This document shows positions 1 through 8,778 of a stretch of DNA of 64,000 nt, one piece after another. Every line of letters starts with the position of its first letter. Within the stretch, counting starts at the first letter, position 1. Source of the stretch: Staphylococcus xylosus NJ (GTDB lineage: Bacteria; Bacillota; Bacilli; Staphylococcales; Staphylococcaceae). Position numbers and translations under genes: made by a program. Under the pieces are notes generated by a model. The model was not told where the DNA came from. It did no database searches and saw only the letters and a list, made by a program, of their open reading frames with translations. The stretch is from the NCBI RefSeq assembly GCF_000338275.1, contig NZ_ANMR01000019.1:1-64000 (forward strand), given 5' to 3'.

Positions 1-192
1 CGGAATTAACGTTGACATATTGCAATTCAGTTTTCAATGTTCATTTCTTCAATCACAAGAAATAATTTTACTCTCTTTAACTCAGAAAGTCAAGAAGTTT
101 TTTGAAATTGTTTTTTATGTTTCGTTTGTATGTTTGTCGTTTTGTTTCGTCCGACAAGTAAATACTATACACGTATAAAAACCTTTTAACAA
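1..192 (-). promoter_or_regulatory. Tandem promoters and leader of an rRNA operon lying off the left edge
   Basis: Two sigma-A promoters read leftward: TTGTTA-17-TATAGT (-35 at 187-192, -10 at 164-169) and TTGACT-17-TAAAAT (-35 at 88-93, -10 at 65-70). The leftmost 40 bases resemble the staphylococcal leader just before 16S rRNA (a GAAAACTGAAT-like stretch, then a TGTCAACGTTAATTCC-like stretch on the minus strand). An rRNA operon commonly follows recR in staphylococci. The 16S gene itself is outside the window, so the assignment rests on leader similarity and synteny. Confidence 0.6.
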
Positions 193-377
193 CGGTAAAA
201 TTTACACTTACTCTCTTTAAGAACCTAGCTTTATTAGCAAAAACCAAACTTTAAATCATCAATTGTAATTAAAGTCCTTTTTTCAGCGTTTTTCAATACT
301 AAAAAAGTACTGATATATATAAAATAGCTCCTATATCCATACTTTATTTTATTTTACATTTTCTTAATTTTATTTAT

Positions 378-412
378 AAAAATAAGGCTATCCCAAAATG
401 GAATAGCCTTAT
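378..412 (-). terminator. Intrinsic terminator after recR
   Basis: On the minus strand AAGGCTATTCC pairs with GGGATAGCCTT around an ATTTT loop and is followed by TATTTTTATA. It lies about 30 bases beyond the recR stop and would end the dnaX-ebfC-recR transcript before the rRNA promoters. Confidence 0.75.
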
Positions 413-441
413 ACTCTATTTACTATGCATTTCATGCATTG

Positions 442-1038
442 CTACATCTCTGTTCTACCCATTATAGCTTTAGATAATGTAACTTCATCTGCATACTCTA
501 AATCTCCACCTACAGAAAGACCTTGTGCTAATCTCGTTACTGTAACGCCGATTGGTTTTACTAGTCTTGAGATATACATAGCTGTCGACTCTCCCTCTAA
601 ATTAGGGTTCATTGCTAGTATCAATTCTTTTACTTCTTCGTCTTTTAAGCGATCAATCAAACTAGGTATATTAATATCTTCAGGTCCAATACCGTCCATA
701 GGTGATATAGAACCATGTAGTACATGATACAGTCCTTTGTATTCACGCATCTTTTCCATTGCAATAACATCTTTATCATCTTCTACTACACAGATGACAG
801 ATCGATCTCTTTGCTTATCTTGGCAAATATAACATGGGTCTTGTTCTGTGATATGTCCACATACACTACAATAGGTTAGCTCTCTTTTAACATCTACAAG
901 TGATTTGGCAAATTGAACAACGTCGTCTTCTTTCATATCTAATACATGAAACGCCAGACGTTGAGCCGTTTTAGGTCCAATGCCTGGCAGTTTCATGAAA
1001 CTGTCAATAAGTTTCGAGATTGGTTCAGGATAATGCAT
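442..1038 (-). CDS. recR: Recombination mediator protein RecR
   Basis: RecR acts with RecF and RecO in the cytoplasm to load RecA at single-strand gaps during recombinational repair. The 198-residue protein has the normal family length. It shows an N-terminal helix-hairpin-helix ([16 protein letters not shown], about 18-33), a four-cysteine zinc finger (CSVCGH...CYIC, about 57-72) and a Toprim domain ([11 protein letters not shown], about 80). It starts 4 bases after the ebfC stop and is the last gene of dnaX-ebfC-recR, an arrangement widely conserved in Firmicutes. It is followed by an intrinsic terminator. The identification is secure. Confidence 0.97.
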   Translation of the reverse strand: MHYPEPISKLIDSFMKLPGIGPKTAQRLAFHVLDMKEDDVVQFAKSLVDVKRELTYCSVCGHITEQDPCYICQDKQRDRSVICVVEDDKDVIAMEKMREYKGLYHVLHGSISPMDGIGPEDINIPSLIDRLKDEEVKELILAMNPNLEGESTAMYISRLVKPIGVTVTRLAQGLSVGGDLEYADEVTLSKAIMGRTEM

Positions 1039-1042
1039 GCGA

Positions 1043-1360
1043 TCACATTCCAGGAATGTTTAAGCCTTGCGTGTGCTTACCTAAACGTTCTTGCGTAAGT
1101 TCATCTGCTTTATTCATTGCTTCATTTGTAGCAGCAATCACTAAGTCTTGTAACATTTCAATGTCATCTGGATCTACCGCTTCTTCTTTAATTTCTACAT
1201 CTAATACTTCTTTATGACCTGATACAGTTACAGTTACCATACCGCCACCAGCTGTACCTTGCACTTTTTCTTCTTTAAGCTTTTCTTGCTCTTCGCCCAT
1301 TTTCTTTTGCATTTTTTGCATTTGTTTCATCATTTGTTGCATATTTCCGCCACCGCGCAT
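1043..1360 (-). CDS. ebfC: YbaB/EbfC family nucleoid-associated protein
   Basis: This is a small DNA-binding protein of the YbaB/EbfC family, which binds DNA as a dimer; its exact role in staphylococci is not settled. The 105 residues have the typical Met/Gln/Lys-rich N-terminal helix ([15 protein letters not shown]) and the conserved core with [12 protein letters not shown]. An excellent ribosome site (AAGGAGGATATAATT) precedes the ATG. It lies between dnaX and recR in the conserved replication/repair operon, 4 bases from recR, which suggests coupled translation. Confidence 0.95.
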   Translation of the reverse strand: MRGGGNMQQMMKQMQKMQKKMGEEQEKLKEEKVQGTAGGGMVTVTVSGHKEVLDVEIKEEAVDPDDIEMLQDLVIAATNEAMNKADELTQERLGKHTQGLNIPGM

Positions 1361-1448
1361 AATTATATCCTCCTTAAAACTTTTACATCACTTTGTTGTG
1401 ATTTATCTTTTTTCTCATTATACATGCCTTTTTGAACATTGTCATGTA

Positions 1449-3164
1449 TCACTCTTCATCTATAACATTTACAGTACTTTCACCGAATAAGTCTTTTGCT
1501 TTTTGAACAACATCTACTTCATCAGGTATTTGAGTCGTAGTTTGTTCGTCATTTCCAGCTTCTGTTGTTGAGCCAGTTTTTCTATTTTGAAGATATTCTG
1601 TTCTCACTCTCATCCATTGATCTGCTGGCACCCCAACTACTTTAACTGTCTTATCTATAATATTACAAACAACATTTTCGATGTTCTCTCGTTTTTCATC
1701 ATCTTTATTAACAATTTCACAATGAATCTCTTCCTCAAATTTGATAAGCACATGGGTCTCACTAGCTGCCACTGGTTCAGAATTCTGTAACAAGCTAACT
1801 AAAGATTTCATATCATTATTTTTGGCATGATCGACAACTTCTTGCCAATGCTCTTTCAATTGTTTGATATCATCTTTATTCGCTTTATCTAAAACTTTGG
1901 CAATTTGTTGCATTGAAAAGGCATTTTTAGATTGTCCACCTTTGCTAGAAACACGCTTTGTTTGCTGCGGCGATGTAGTTGTCGCTATACCATTCGCCCT
2001 AATTGATTTAAGCTCATTTTCAAGTTGTTCCATTCTTTGTATCAATACATCATTATTAGGTTCTGTTGCAACACTTGTTGTAGCAACTGTTCGAACATGT
2101 TCAGGTGTTTCTTTAATCATTTCAGCTAATTTTACTAATAATACTTCAAAATGTACACTTTGATTCACACTGAAACGAATCGATACAAGTGTATCGTTAA
2201 TAACATCTATCATTTTGTATAGTACATTTAACTCAAAATGCATTAATGCATCATATTCAGTTTCTTCGTTAGATGTTTTATTCATAATCGTATCTCTAAC
2301 AAAATAAATCATATCATTAATCAAGCGATTTACTTCTTTACCCTGAGACACAAATTTATGGTACGTTGCAAAGGCATTTCTTACATCCCCCTCTACAACC
2401 TCTCTAAATAATTCATCTAACGCTTTCGCATCTACACTACCCGTGACATTCAAAGCATCTTCTAAGGTCAAGTGCTCATCACCAAAAGCAATAGCTTGGT
2501 CCATAATACTTAGCGCATCACGCATACCACCTTCAGAAGCTTTCGCTATAAAATCTAATGCCGTTTCATCATAATCAATTTGTTGTTCTTCTGCTACGAA
2601 TTTCAATCTTTCTACAATTTCATTTTGACTAATTGCTTTAAAATCAAATCTCTGTGCTCTTGAGATAATTGTAGGCGGAATTTTGTGAGGTTCTGTTGTC
2701 GCCAATATAAAAATCGCGTGTGCTGGCGGTTCTTCCAATGTTTTAAGCAATGCGTTAAACGCGCCAGTCGTAAGCATGTGTACTTCATCTATGATATAAA
2801 CTTTAAATTTCGATTCACTAGGTGCATATTTAACTTTATCTCTAATATTTCTAATTTCATCCACACCATTATTACTAGCTGCATCAATTTCAATAACGTC
2901 TGAGTTTGTACCACGAGTGATACCTTTACAAATCGCACATTCATTACAAGGTTCTCCATCTGCACGCTCAAGACAATTAATAGCTTTGGCAAACACTTTG
3001 GCGATACTTGTTTTCCCAGTGCCCCTAGGCCCGCTAAATATATAAGCATGTGATTGTTTATTTTTCGAAATCGCATTACGTAGTGTTTTGGTAACATGTT
3101 CCTGTCCTACAACATCATCGAAACTTTGCGGTCGGAACATTCTATATAAAGCTTGATAATTCAC
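1449..3164 (-). CDS. dnaX: DNA polymerase III subunits gamma/tau
   Basis: This is the clamp-loader ATPase of the replisome, which loads the beta clamp and tethers polymerase through the tau C-terminus. The sequence shows Walker A (GPRGTGKTS), a zinc module (CLERADGEPCNECAIC), Walker B with DEVHML, and sensor 1/SRC residues (ATTEPHKIPP...ISRAQRF). A Gln/Ser-rich linker and the tau C-terminal region follow. I place the start at the GTG at 3162-3164 (protein begins MNYQALYRMFRP) because GGAGGTGCGAAA lies just before it; an in-frame extension to 3191 lacks such support. The resulting 571 residues match the family. Confidence 0.96.
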   Translation of the reverse strand: MNYQALYRMFRPQSFDDVVGQEHVTKTLRNAISKNKQSHAYIFSGPRGTGKTSIAKVFAKAINCLERADGEPCNECAICKGITRGTNSDVIEIDAASNNGVDEIRNIRDKVKYAPSESKFKVYIIDEVHMLTTGAFNALLKTLEEPPAHAIFILATTEPHKIPPTIISRAQRFDFKAISQNEIVERLKFVAEEQQIDYDETALDFIAKASEGGMRDALSIMDQAIAFGDEHLTLEDALNVTGSVDAKALDELFREVVEGDVRNAFATYHKFVSQGKEVNRLINDMIYFVRDTIMNKTSNEETEYDALMHFELNVLYKMIDVINDTLVSIRFSVNQSVHFEVLLVKLAEMIKETPEHVRTVATTSVATEPNNDVLIQRMEQLENELKSIRANGIATTTSPQQTKRVSSKGGQSKNAFSMQQIAKVLDKANKDDIKQLKEHWQEVVDHAKNNDMKSLVSLLQNSEPVAASETHVLIKFEEEIHCEIVNKDDEKRENIENVVCNIIDKTVKVVGVPADQWMRVRTEYLQNRKTGSTTEAGNDEQTTTQIPDEVDVVQKAKDLFGESTVNVIDEE

Positions 3165-3223
3165 TTTCGCACCTCCAATTACATTCACCAATAATTATAG
3201 CATTGTATTTTCCACTTTGAATA

Positions 3224-3754
3224 TTAGTTAAAAGCTTCAGGATAAATTACATCACCTTTTGGTTGTTCAAGTAATTGATCCCATAAAAATTTAACCATAA
3301 AGAATTTCGATGGTACATCAAACGGATTAGAAATCTCAAAATCTTGTGCCTCTTCATAACCAAACTTACCATAATATGATGGGTCTCCCAATACAATAAT
3401 CGTACTATAGTCTTGTGCTTTAGCCCGTTCTTCAACCGCTTGAATCAGCGCTTTGCCTATACCTTTCCCTCTATAATCTGCTAATACAGATAATGGCGCT
3501 AATGCCAAAGCGGTATAACGGTTGTCTCCACTTACAATTGCAATTTCAGATAACATGATATGACCTATGACTTCACCGTCATCATTTTTAGCTACAACCT
3601 CTAGTTCATAATTATATTCAGGTGCTTTCCTCAACTTTTTCACTAATTCTTGTTCATCGTGATTTGATTCTGCCACATCTGAAAAAGCCGCTTCAATAGC
3701 ATCTAAACTTGTATCATAATCATTTTCAGTTAAAGTACTTAAGTAAATTTGCAT
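3224..3754 (-). CDS. GNAT family N-acetyltransferase
   Basis: This is a cytoplasmic acetyltransferase of the GNAT fold using acetyl-CoA; the acceptor is unknown. The acetyl-CoA loop is visible as LADYRGKGIGKALIQ (about residue 95), followed by GDPSYYGKFGYEEA typical of the YhbS-like subgroup. The start is placed at the ATG at 3754 (MQIYLSTLTEND, 176 residues) because a GAGGGGGTAGCC ribosome site precedes it; a longer frame to 3811 has none. It sits upstream of dnaX on the same strand with about 60 bases between, so read-through is possible. Confidence 0.85.
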   Translation of the reverse strand: MQIYLSTLTENDYDTSLDAIEAAFSDVAESNHDEQELVKKLRKAPEYNYELEVVAKNDDGEVIGHIMLSEIAIVSGDNRYTALALAPLSVLADYRGKGIGKALIQAVEERAKAQDYSTIIVLGDPSYYGKFGYEEAQDFEISNPFDVPSKFFMVKFLWDQLLEQPKGDVIYPEAFN

Positions 3755-3865
3755 GGCTACCCCCTCAAAACGTTTAGTTTTATTTTTAAACATTATAACA
3801 TCAGTTAGCACATTCCATTTGTACGGATACTAAAACAACATTTAAGCATTGCTTATATTTTAATA

Positions 3866-3905
3866 TAAAAAAAGAGCGACTGCTATCAAAAGAAGTCACT
3901 CTTTA
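3866..3905 (-). terminator. Intrinsic terminator downstream of the SRP RNA gene
   Basis: On the minus strand AAAGAGTGACT pairs with AGTCGCTCTTT (one G-U pair) around a 12-base loop and is followed directly by a run of seven T. It is about 40 bases past the predicted 3' end of the SRP RNA and fits as terminator of its precursor. Confidence 0.8.
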
Positions 3906-3946
3906 TATATGTATATTTTAATTTAATTATTTTTTAAAATTAAAAC

Positions 3947-4217
3947 CGTGCACCTTCGCTTCGAATACGTATCATAAACGTAACCAAAGTCGACAGCTAA
4001 ATCTCGGCAACCCTACGGCACATACGATGATCCACTTAATGCTGCTTCCGTCAGGACCTGACATGGTTCATGGGTTCATATTGCATAGGACCGAGATCTT
4101 CAAACACTACGTGCTTTGGGCAGACTTCACAAAAACGTACCCTTAGCAAAGGAATTCAGTCTCGCGTAAAGCGGATTTCGAGTACAGGGAACCGCTACCT
4201 CCCCACCTAGCACGGCA
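3947..4217 (-). ncRNA. ffs: Signal recognition particle RNA (long Firmicutes type)
   Basis: This is the RNA scaffold of the signal recognition particle that binds Ffh and targets nascent membrane and secreted proteins. On the minus strand it begins GCCGTGCTAGGTGGGGAGGT, carries the Alu-domain GGTAGCGGTTCCCTGTA, and has the universally conserved S-domain apical loop GTCAGGTCCTGACGGAAGCA. The length near 270 bases fits the Bacillus/Staphylococcus form with an Alu domain. The ends are estimated: the 5' end from promoter spacing, the 3' end from loss of pairing. Confidence 0.93.
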
Positions 4218-4223
4218 AAATAT

Positions 4224-4253
4224 ATCATACTATATTCTTCTATCTGAATGCAA
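4224..4253 (-). promoter_or_regulatory. Promoter of the SRP RNA gene
   Basis: TTGCAT (4248-4253), an 18-base spacer and TATGAT (4224-4229) lie directly before the GCCGTGCTAGG start of the SRP RNA on the minus strand. The spacing predicts initiation at about 4217. Confidence 0.7.
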
Positions 4254-4322
4254 GCATTAGCTTTTCATTTAACAAATAGATTATTAGAACCATTCACAAA
4301 ATGGTCATCTTATAAATAAATT

Positions 4323-5048
4323 TTATATTTTGTGACGTCTTGAGAAGTCTTTAAATTTAAACTCTGTGGCTAAATGCCTAGAAATATTATATTGGAATTG
4401 TGTAGTATCTTTGAGATGTACAATCCCCCGTACAGTAGCTGTATAAGGTGGCGCTACATCACCAAACATCTCATACTCTAAATCACCAAAAGCTTCAAAT
4501 GTTATTGATTTATTAGAATAACTAATATCTAACCCTAGCACATTCTCTACATATGCATATAGAGACGTTTTTACAATATCTAAGGTCAAACCTGGAACAA
4601 TTGCTTCTATTAAATAATCTTCATCAATTATCTTTACTTTGTCATTAATTTTTCTAGTACGAATAACATGCCACAATACTGTGCTTTGGGTAACATTTAA
4701 AGCTTCCTTCACCCTCGGCACATCCCCTGCAGGTATTCGCTCTAAAACTTTCACTTCAGTTTCATGTTGTAATCCTAGCCCTTGTTGAACTTCTCGAAAG
4801 CTCGTTAAATCTGCAAATGGAAATTCTGTTAGTCCTTGATATATTACAACCGAACCTTTACCACGAATTTTTTGTATCATTCCATCTCTCACTAATAAAT
4901 TCAAAGCTTTACGGACAGTTTCACGTGACGCATCATAAGTTTCTACCAGTTCATATTCTGACGGTAATTGTGTACCATAAGATATGCGCGATTCAATGAT
5001 GTCTGCTCGCAAAGTTTCATATATTGTAATAAACTTTTTTTGTGTCAT
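4323..5048 (-). CDS. treR: Trehalose operon repressor TreR (GntR family)
   Basis: This transcriptional repressor of trehalose uptake and hydrolysis responds, in characterised homologues, to trehalose-6-phosphate. The 241 residues show an N-terminal winged helix of GntR type (LPSEYELVETYDASRETVRKA, about 27-47) and a C-terminal UTRA ligand domain. It is the third gene of treP-treC-treR. It starts 28 bases after the treC stop. An 18-base palindrome upstream of treP (8267-8284) is the probable operator. Confidence is high from domain order and operon context. Confidence 0.94.
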   Translation of the reverse strand: MTQKKFITIYETLRADIIESRISYGTQLPSEYELVETYDASRETVRKALNLLVRDGMIQKIRGKGSVVIYQGLTEFPFADLTSFREVQQGLGLQHETEVKVLERIPAGDVPRVKEALNVTQSTVLWHVIRTRKINDKVKIIDEDYLIEAIVPGLTLDIVKTSLYAYVENVLGLDISYSNKSITFEAFGDLEYEMFGDVAPPYTATVRGIVHLKDTTQFQYNISRHLATEFKFKDFSRRHKI

Positions 5049-5076
5049 ATGCGCTCACTCACTACCCTTTTATAAA

Positions 5077-6711
5077 TTATTGTGCTACAACTATTGCACC
5101 AAAACCATCTATCAGCCCATCCGAGATATTACCATGTTGCATCATCACTCGACCTTCAACATTTAAGTCTTCTGGTATAGTAACACTTTCTTTTGAAAAG
5201 TTCGCCACAACTAACCAAGTTTCACCTTTATAATGTCGTTTATATACAAATAACTCATCGTGTTCCATGTACAATGGTTCAATACTACCATAAGTTATAA
5301 TATCGTATTCATGACGTAAGCGAATTAAGTCTCTGTAAGTATGCAAAACAGATTGATCATCTTTAATAGCTGCTTCAACATTGATTTGATCAAAATTATT
5401 AGGAATATCTATCCAAGGTGTTCCTTTAGTAAATCCTGCATTTTCCTCGCTCGTCCACTGTACAGGTGTTCGTGAGTTATCTCTAGATTTTTGACCTAAT
5501 ATTGTTAATATTTCATCTTCATCATAACCAGCTCGTTTCATATTATTATAAGCGTTTAACGATTCTATATCTCTGTACTGGTCAATACTACCAAAACCAG
5601 GATCCGTCATACCTATTTCTTCCCCTTGATATATATATGGCGTCCCTTGCATCATATGCAATACTGTTGCCAGCATCTTAGAGCTTTGTTTACGTAACAT
5701 TTCATTAGTATCGTTTCCAAAACGCGAAACAACACGCGGTTGATCATGATTACACCAAAAAATCGCGTTCCAACCTCCACCTTCATAAATGCCCAGTTGC
5801 CATTCCATTAGTATATCTTTTAATTTATGAAAGTCTAATTTTGCATTTGACCATTTTTCGCCATTAACGTAATCCACTTTAAGATGATGGAAATTGAAAA
5901 CGCTATTCAACTCTTGACGTTCAGGCGCCGTATATTTTATACAATGATCAATCGTTGTGGAAGACATCTCACCCACAGTCATTAAGTCTTTACCTCCAAA
6001 AGTACACTCATTCATTTCATGTAAATATTCATGTACATGTGGGCCGTCCGTATAGAATTCTTTTCCTATTTTTTTAGAATTTTTAAATTCACCTTTTGAA
6101 ATTAGATTAATAACATCAAAACGGAAGCCATCTATACCGAAGTCTATCCAATAATTGATAATATCATATAATGCGTACCTTACTTTGGGGTTATCCCAGT
6201 TCAAATCCGCTTGTGTTACATCAAACAAATGTAAATAATACGCATCTGTCTTTTCATCGTATTTCCACGCATTCCCTCCAAATTTCGATTCCCAATTTGT
6301 TGGTGGTTGAGCATCAGATGACCTTTTAAAGAAATAGTAATCTCTATATTCACTATCGCTATCAGCGTATGCTTGTTTAAACCATTCGTGTTCTGTAGAT
6401 GTATGATTTATAACAATATCCATCATTATCTTTAAATCACGTTTATGAGCTTCAGCAACAAGTGTTTCTAAATCTTCAATCGTGCCGAACTTCTCATTTA
6501 TTTTATAATAATCACTAATGTCATAACCATTATCATTCATTGGAGATTCATACACTGGTGTTAACCAAATGTAGTCTACACCTAAATACTGTAAATAATC
6601 TAACTTTTCAATGATTCCTTTCAAATCACCTTCACCGTTACCTGTCGTGTCATTAAATGATTTCGGATATATTTGATAAACTACTGACTTTCTCCAATCA
6701 CTTTGACTCAT
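5077..6711 (-). CDS. treC: Alpha,alpha-phosphotrehalase
   Basis: This enzyme hydrolyses trehalose-6-phosphate to glucose and glucose-6-phosphate in the cytoplasm. The 544-residue protein is a GH13 alpha-amylase fold enzyme. Region I is DIVINHTSTEHEW, the nucleophile Asp lies in GFRFDVINLI, the acid/base Glu in TVGEMSST, and the second catalytic Asp in NHDQPR. Oligo-1,6-glucosidases share these motifs, but location between a trehalose EIIBC gene and treR decides the substrate. AAAGGTGGTAATTTC precedes the ATG. Confidence 0.95.
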   Translation of the reverse strand: MSQSDWRKSVVYQIYPKSFNDTTGNGEGDLKGIIEKLDYLQYLGVDYIWLTPVYESPMNDNGYDISDYYKINEKFGTIEDLETLVAEAHKRDLKIMMDIVINHTSTEHEWFKQAYADSDSEYRDYYFFKRSSDAQPPTNWESKFGGNAWKYDEKTDAYYLHLFDVTQADLNWDNPKVRYALYDIINYWIDFGIDGFRFDVINLISKGEFKNSKKIGKEFYTDGPHVHEYLHEMNECTFGGKDLMTVGEMSSTTIDHCIKYTAPERQELNSVFNFHHLKVDYVNGEKWSNAKLDFHKLKDILMEWQLGIYEGGGWNAIFWCNHDQPRVVSRFGNDTNEMLRKQSSKMLATVLHMMQGTPYIYQGEEIGMTDPGFGSIDQYRDIESLNAYNNMKRAGYDEDEILTILGQKSRDNSRTPVQWTSEENAGFTKGTPWIDIPNNFDQINVEAAIKDDQSVLHTYRDLIRLRHEYDIITYGSIEPLYMEHDELFVYKRHYKGETWLVVANFSKESVTIPEDLNVEGRVMMQHGNISDGLIDGFGAIVVAQ

Positions 6712-6749
6712 GAAATTACCACCTTTACTTATATTATTTAAAGAAGAAA

Positions 6750-6775
6750 AACCCGCTAAGCCGTTTTAGCGAGTT
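6750..6775 (-). terminator. Hairpin between treP and treC (partial terminator)
   Basis: On the minus strand AACTCGCTAA pairs with TTAGCGGGTT (one G-U pair) around a 6-base loop and is followed by TTTTCTTC. Within an operon this would reduce read-through from the transporter gene into treC and treR. Confidence 0.65.
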
Positions 6776-6797
6776 TAGTTGTATTGCTTTAGAATGC

Positions 6798-8225
6798 TTA
6801 TTCTTCTACCATTTCTTTTGCTTTATCTTTACTAAATTTTGACAAGAATACCGTTAAAATTGCCGGAACCACAATTGCTAAAAAGGTACATACAAGGTAG
6901 ATACCCCAATACTCGCTTTTAATTGAGATGAAAGCAGGAACGCCACCGACACCAACACTACCAAGCACGCGCGTTGCACCAATGATTGCTCCTAACACAC
7001 AAGATGTTGAAATCGCTGCGACAAACGGATATTTCAATGGTAAATTGACACCAAATAATGCCGGTTCCGTCACCCCTAAGAAACCTGAAACACCAGAAGT
7101 CATCGCCAAACCTTGTTCTTTGCCCATTTTACGTCTTCTATAAACAAACCAAGCGCCGAATGCTGCTGACCCCTGACAAATATTAGATATCGCCAAAATT
7201 GGCCATAAGTATGTTCCACCGAGCTCACTACCCATAAGTTGGAAATCAACAGCCAAGAACATATGATGTAATCCTGTAATAACAAGTGGTGCGTATAACA
7301 AACCATAAATAGCGCCACCTAACCAACCAGCATGTTCAAAGACGAACGTCACACCATTTGTAATGCCAGTACCTAGCCATAACGCTACAGGACCAATAAC
7401 AATGAATGCTAAGAATCCTGTTATTAGTAATGCAATTGGACCAACAACTAACATTTTAATTGAATCATGAATATGTTTATTTAAGAATTTTTCAATTTGA
7501 GCTAAAACATATGCTGCAAGTAAAATCGGCAACACTTGTCCTTGATAATTTAGTTGCTTGATTTCTAAACCAAAAATATCCCAAGTAGGAATGTTACCTT
7601 TTGCAATGTCATACTGAGAAACAAGCTGTGGATTCATTAAAATCAAACCTAACACTAAACCAAGTATTTGACTTCCTCCGAACACACGCATACTACTCCA
7701 ACCAATCAATGCTGGTAAAAATATGAAAGCTGTACTAGCAATGACATTAATAATATTTGAGATATCACCCAATTGTGGAAATTGTTCAACAAGTGGTTTC
7801 GGTCCAAATAAATCTTCCATTGTGAGTAAATTATTAATTCCCATAAGTAAACCAGCAGTTACGATTGCTGGCAAGATTGGTATAAAGATATCCCCCAGTA
7901 ACTTAATCAATCTTTGAATAGGATTTCCCTTTTTAGCTGCTGCCGCCTTTGCATCATCTTTAGATGATTCACTAATCCCCGTTTCTGCTATCAGTTGCTT
8001 ATAGACTTCGTCTACCGTTCCCGGCCCAATAACTATTTGATATTGGTTATCCGCTTTGAACTGGCCTTTCACTAAATCATTATTACTCAATCGGTCTTTG
8101 TCCACTTTATCATCGTCTTTCAAGACAAGTCTCAAACGTGTAACACAGTGTGTTGCTGTGTCCAAATTATCTTTGCCCCCAACAGCTTCGACTATATCTT
8201 GCACATCTTTCTTTTTAACGGCCAT
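6798..8225 (-). CDS. treP: PTS trehalose transporter subunit EIIBC
   Basis: This membrane permease imports trehalose and phosphorylates it to trehalose-6-phosphate. The 475 residues contain an N-terminal EIIB domain whose phosphorylated Cys lies in ATHCVTRLRL (about residue 27), a linker near 95-105, and an EIIC domain with multiple hydrophobic segments including ITGLHHMFLAVD and GFLGVTEPALFGV. No EIIA domain is present, so phosphate must come from another EIIA such as the glucose protein. It is the first gene of the operon. AAGGGAGTGGATCGTC precedes the ATG. Confidence 0.95.
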   Translation of the reverse strand: MAVKKKDVQDIVEAVGGKDNLDTATHCVTRLRLVLKDDDKVDKDRLSNNDLVKGQFKADNQYQIVIGPGTVDEVYKQLIAETGISESSKDDAKAAAAKKGNPIQRLIKLLGDIFIPILPAIVTAGLLMGINNLLTMEDLFGPKPLVEQFPQLGDISNIINVIASTAFIFLPALIGWSSMRVFGGSQILGLVLGLILMNPQLVSQYDIAKGNIPTWDIFGLEIKQLNYQGQVLPILLAAYVLAQIEKFLNKHIHDSIKMLVVGPIALLITGFLAFIVIGPVALWLGTGITNGVTFVFEHAGWLGGAIYGLLYAPLVITGLHHMFLAVDFQLMGSELGGTYLWPILAISNICQGSAAFGAWFVYRRRKMGKEQGLAMTSGVSGFLGVTEPALFGVNLPLKYPFVAAISTSCVLGAIIGATRVLGSVGVGGVPAFISIKSEYWGIYLVCTFLAIVVPAILTVFLSKFSKDKAKEMVEE

Positions 8226-8261
8226 GACGATCCACTCCCTTATACTTTTAACATTACAGAA

Positions 8262-8299
8262 ATTATAACTTGTCTAGACAAGTTTTGTAAAGGCTTTCA
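8262..8299 (-). promoter_or_regulatory. treP promoter with TreR operator in the spacer and an overlapping cre
   Basis: On the minus strand TTTACA (8286-8291), 18 bases and TATAAT (8262-8267) form the promoter. A perfect 18-base palindrome (8267-8284, half-site AACTTGTCT) fills the spacer and is the likely TreR site. A cre-like sequence, TGAAAGCCTTTACA (8286-8299), overlaps the -35 and differs at one position from the TGWNANCGNTNWCA consensus. Trehalose induction and glucose repression are therefore both expected. Confidence 0.75.
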
Positions 8300-8554
8300 C
8301 AAAAATCATACAAATCTTTTACCCCATCGCACAAAAGGCCATAATAAACTGTATAATTACTAAAAGTGAGAAGTAGCAATCTTTGGGCTTTCACTTAGTT
8401 ATCAACTGTTCATTCTTCATCAAAACACATTTCTTTTTCATTGAAAAGTTACCATTTTGATTTTATAACTTTAAATTCCTTATTAATAAAGAACCGATAA
8501 ACATAATTTTCTAGATACCTTACTATATAATCATGCAGTCTTAAAAAAGCACAT

Positions 8555-8595
8555 CAAAAAAGGCAAGCATTCAATACGAGATTGAATACTTGCCT
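8555..8595 (-). terminator. Terminator of the tRNA-Ser transcript
   Basis: A 14-base stem with one mismatch (GGCAAGTATTCAAT on the minus strand) around a 5-base loop is followed by a T-rich tract. It lies 35 bases past the tRNA 3' end. Confidence 0.85.
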
Positions 8596-8629
8596 CATCT
8601 ATTCATTAGTCTTGGTTTTAAAAATATAA

Positions 8630-8722
8630 TGGCGGAGGAAGAGGGATTCGAACCCCCGCGAGCCGTTAAGCTCCTGTCGGTTTTCAAGACCGATCCCTTC
8701 AGCCGGACTTGGGTATTCCTCC
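8630..8722 (-). tRNA. tRNA-Ser (anticodon UGA)
   Basis: On the minus strand the acceptor stem GGAGGAA pairs with TTCCTCC, followed by discriminator G and an encoded CCA (8630-8632). The anticodon arm reads CGGTCTTGAAAACCG with anticodon TGA. A long variable arm (AGGAGCTTAACGGCTC region) and the T-loop GGTTCGAATCC are present. The long variable arm and anticodon identify serine, decoding UCN. It has its own promoter and terminator and lies in the tRNA-Ser position between tre and glt known from other staphylococci. Confidence 0.97.
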
Positions 8723-8735
8723 AAACACAATACTC

Positions 8736-8764
8736 ATCATATTATAGCCATTTGTAAAAGTCAA
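8736..8764 (-). promoter_or_regulatory. Promoter of tRNA-Ser
   Basis: TTGACT (8759-8764), a 17-base spacer and TATGAT (8736-8741) on the minus strand lie between gltD and the tRNA and are correctly placed to start the tRNA precursor. Confidence 0.75.
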
Positions 8765-8778
8765 TCAAAATTACAAAG

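Noticed and set aside
4288..4310. Terminator after treR
   Set aside because: GACCATT/AATGGTT forms a short hairpin on the minus strand but no T-run follows.
8343..8400. Small RNA or terminator upstream of treP
   Set aside because: AAGTGA/TCACTT is a 6-base stem with a long loop and no promoter in register.
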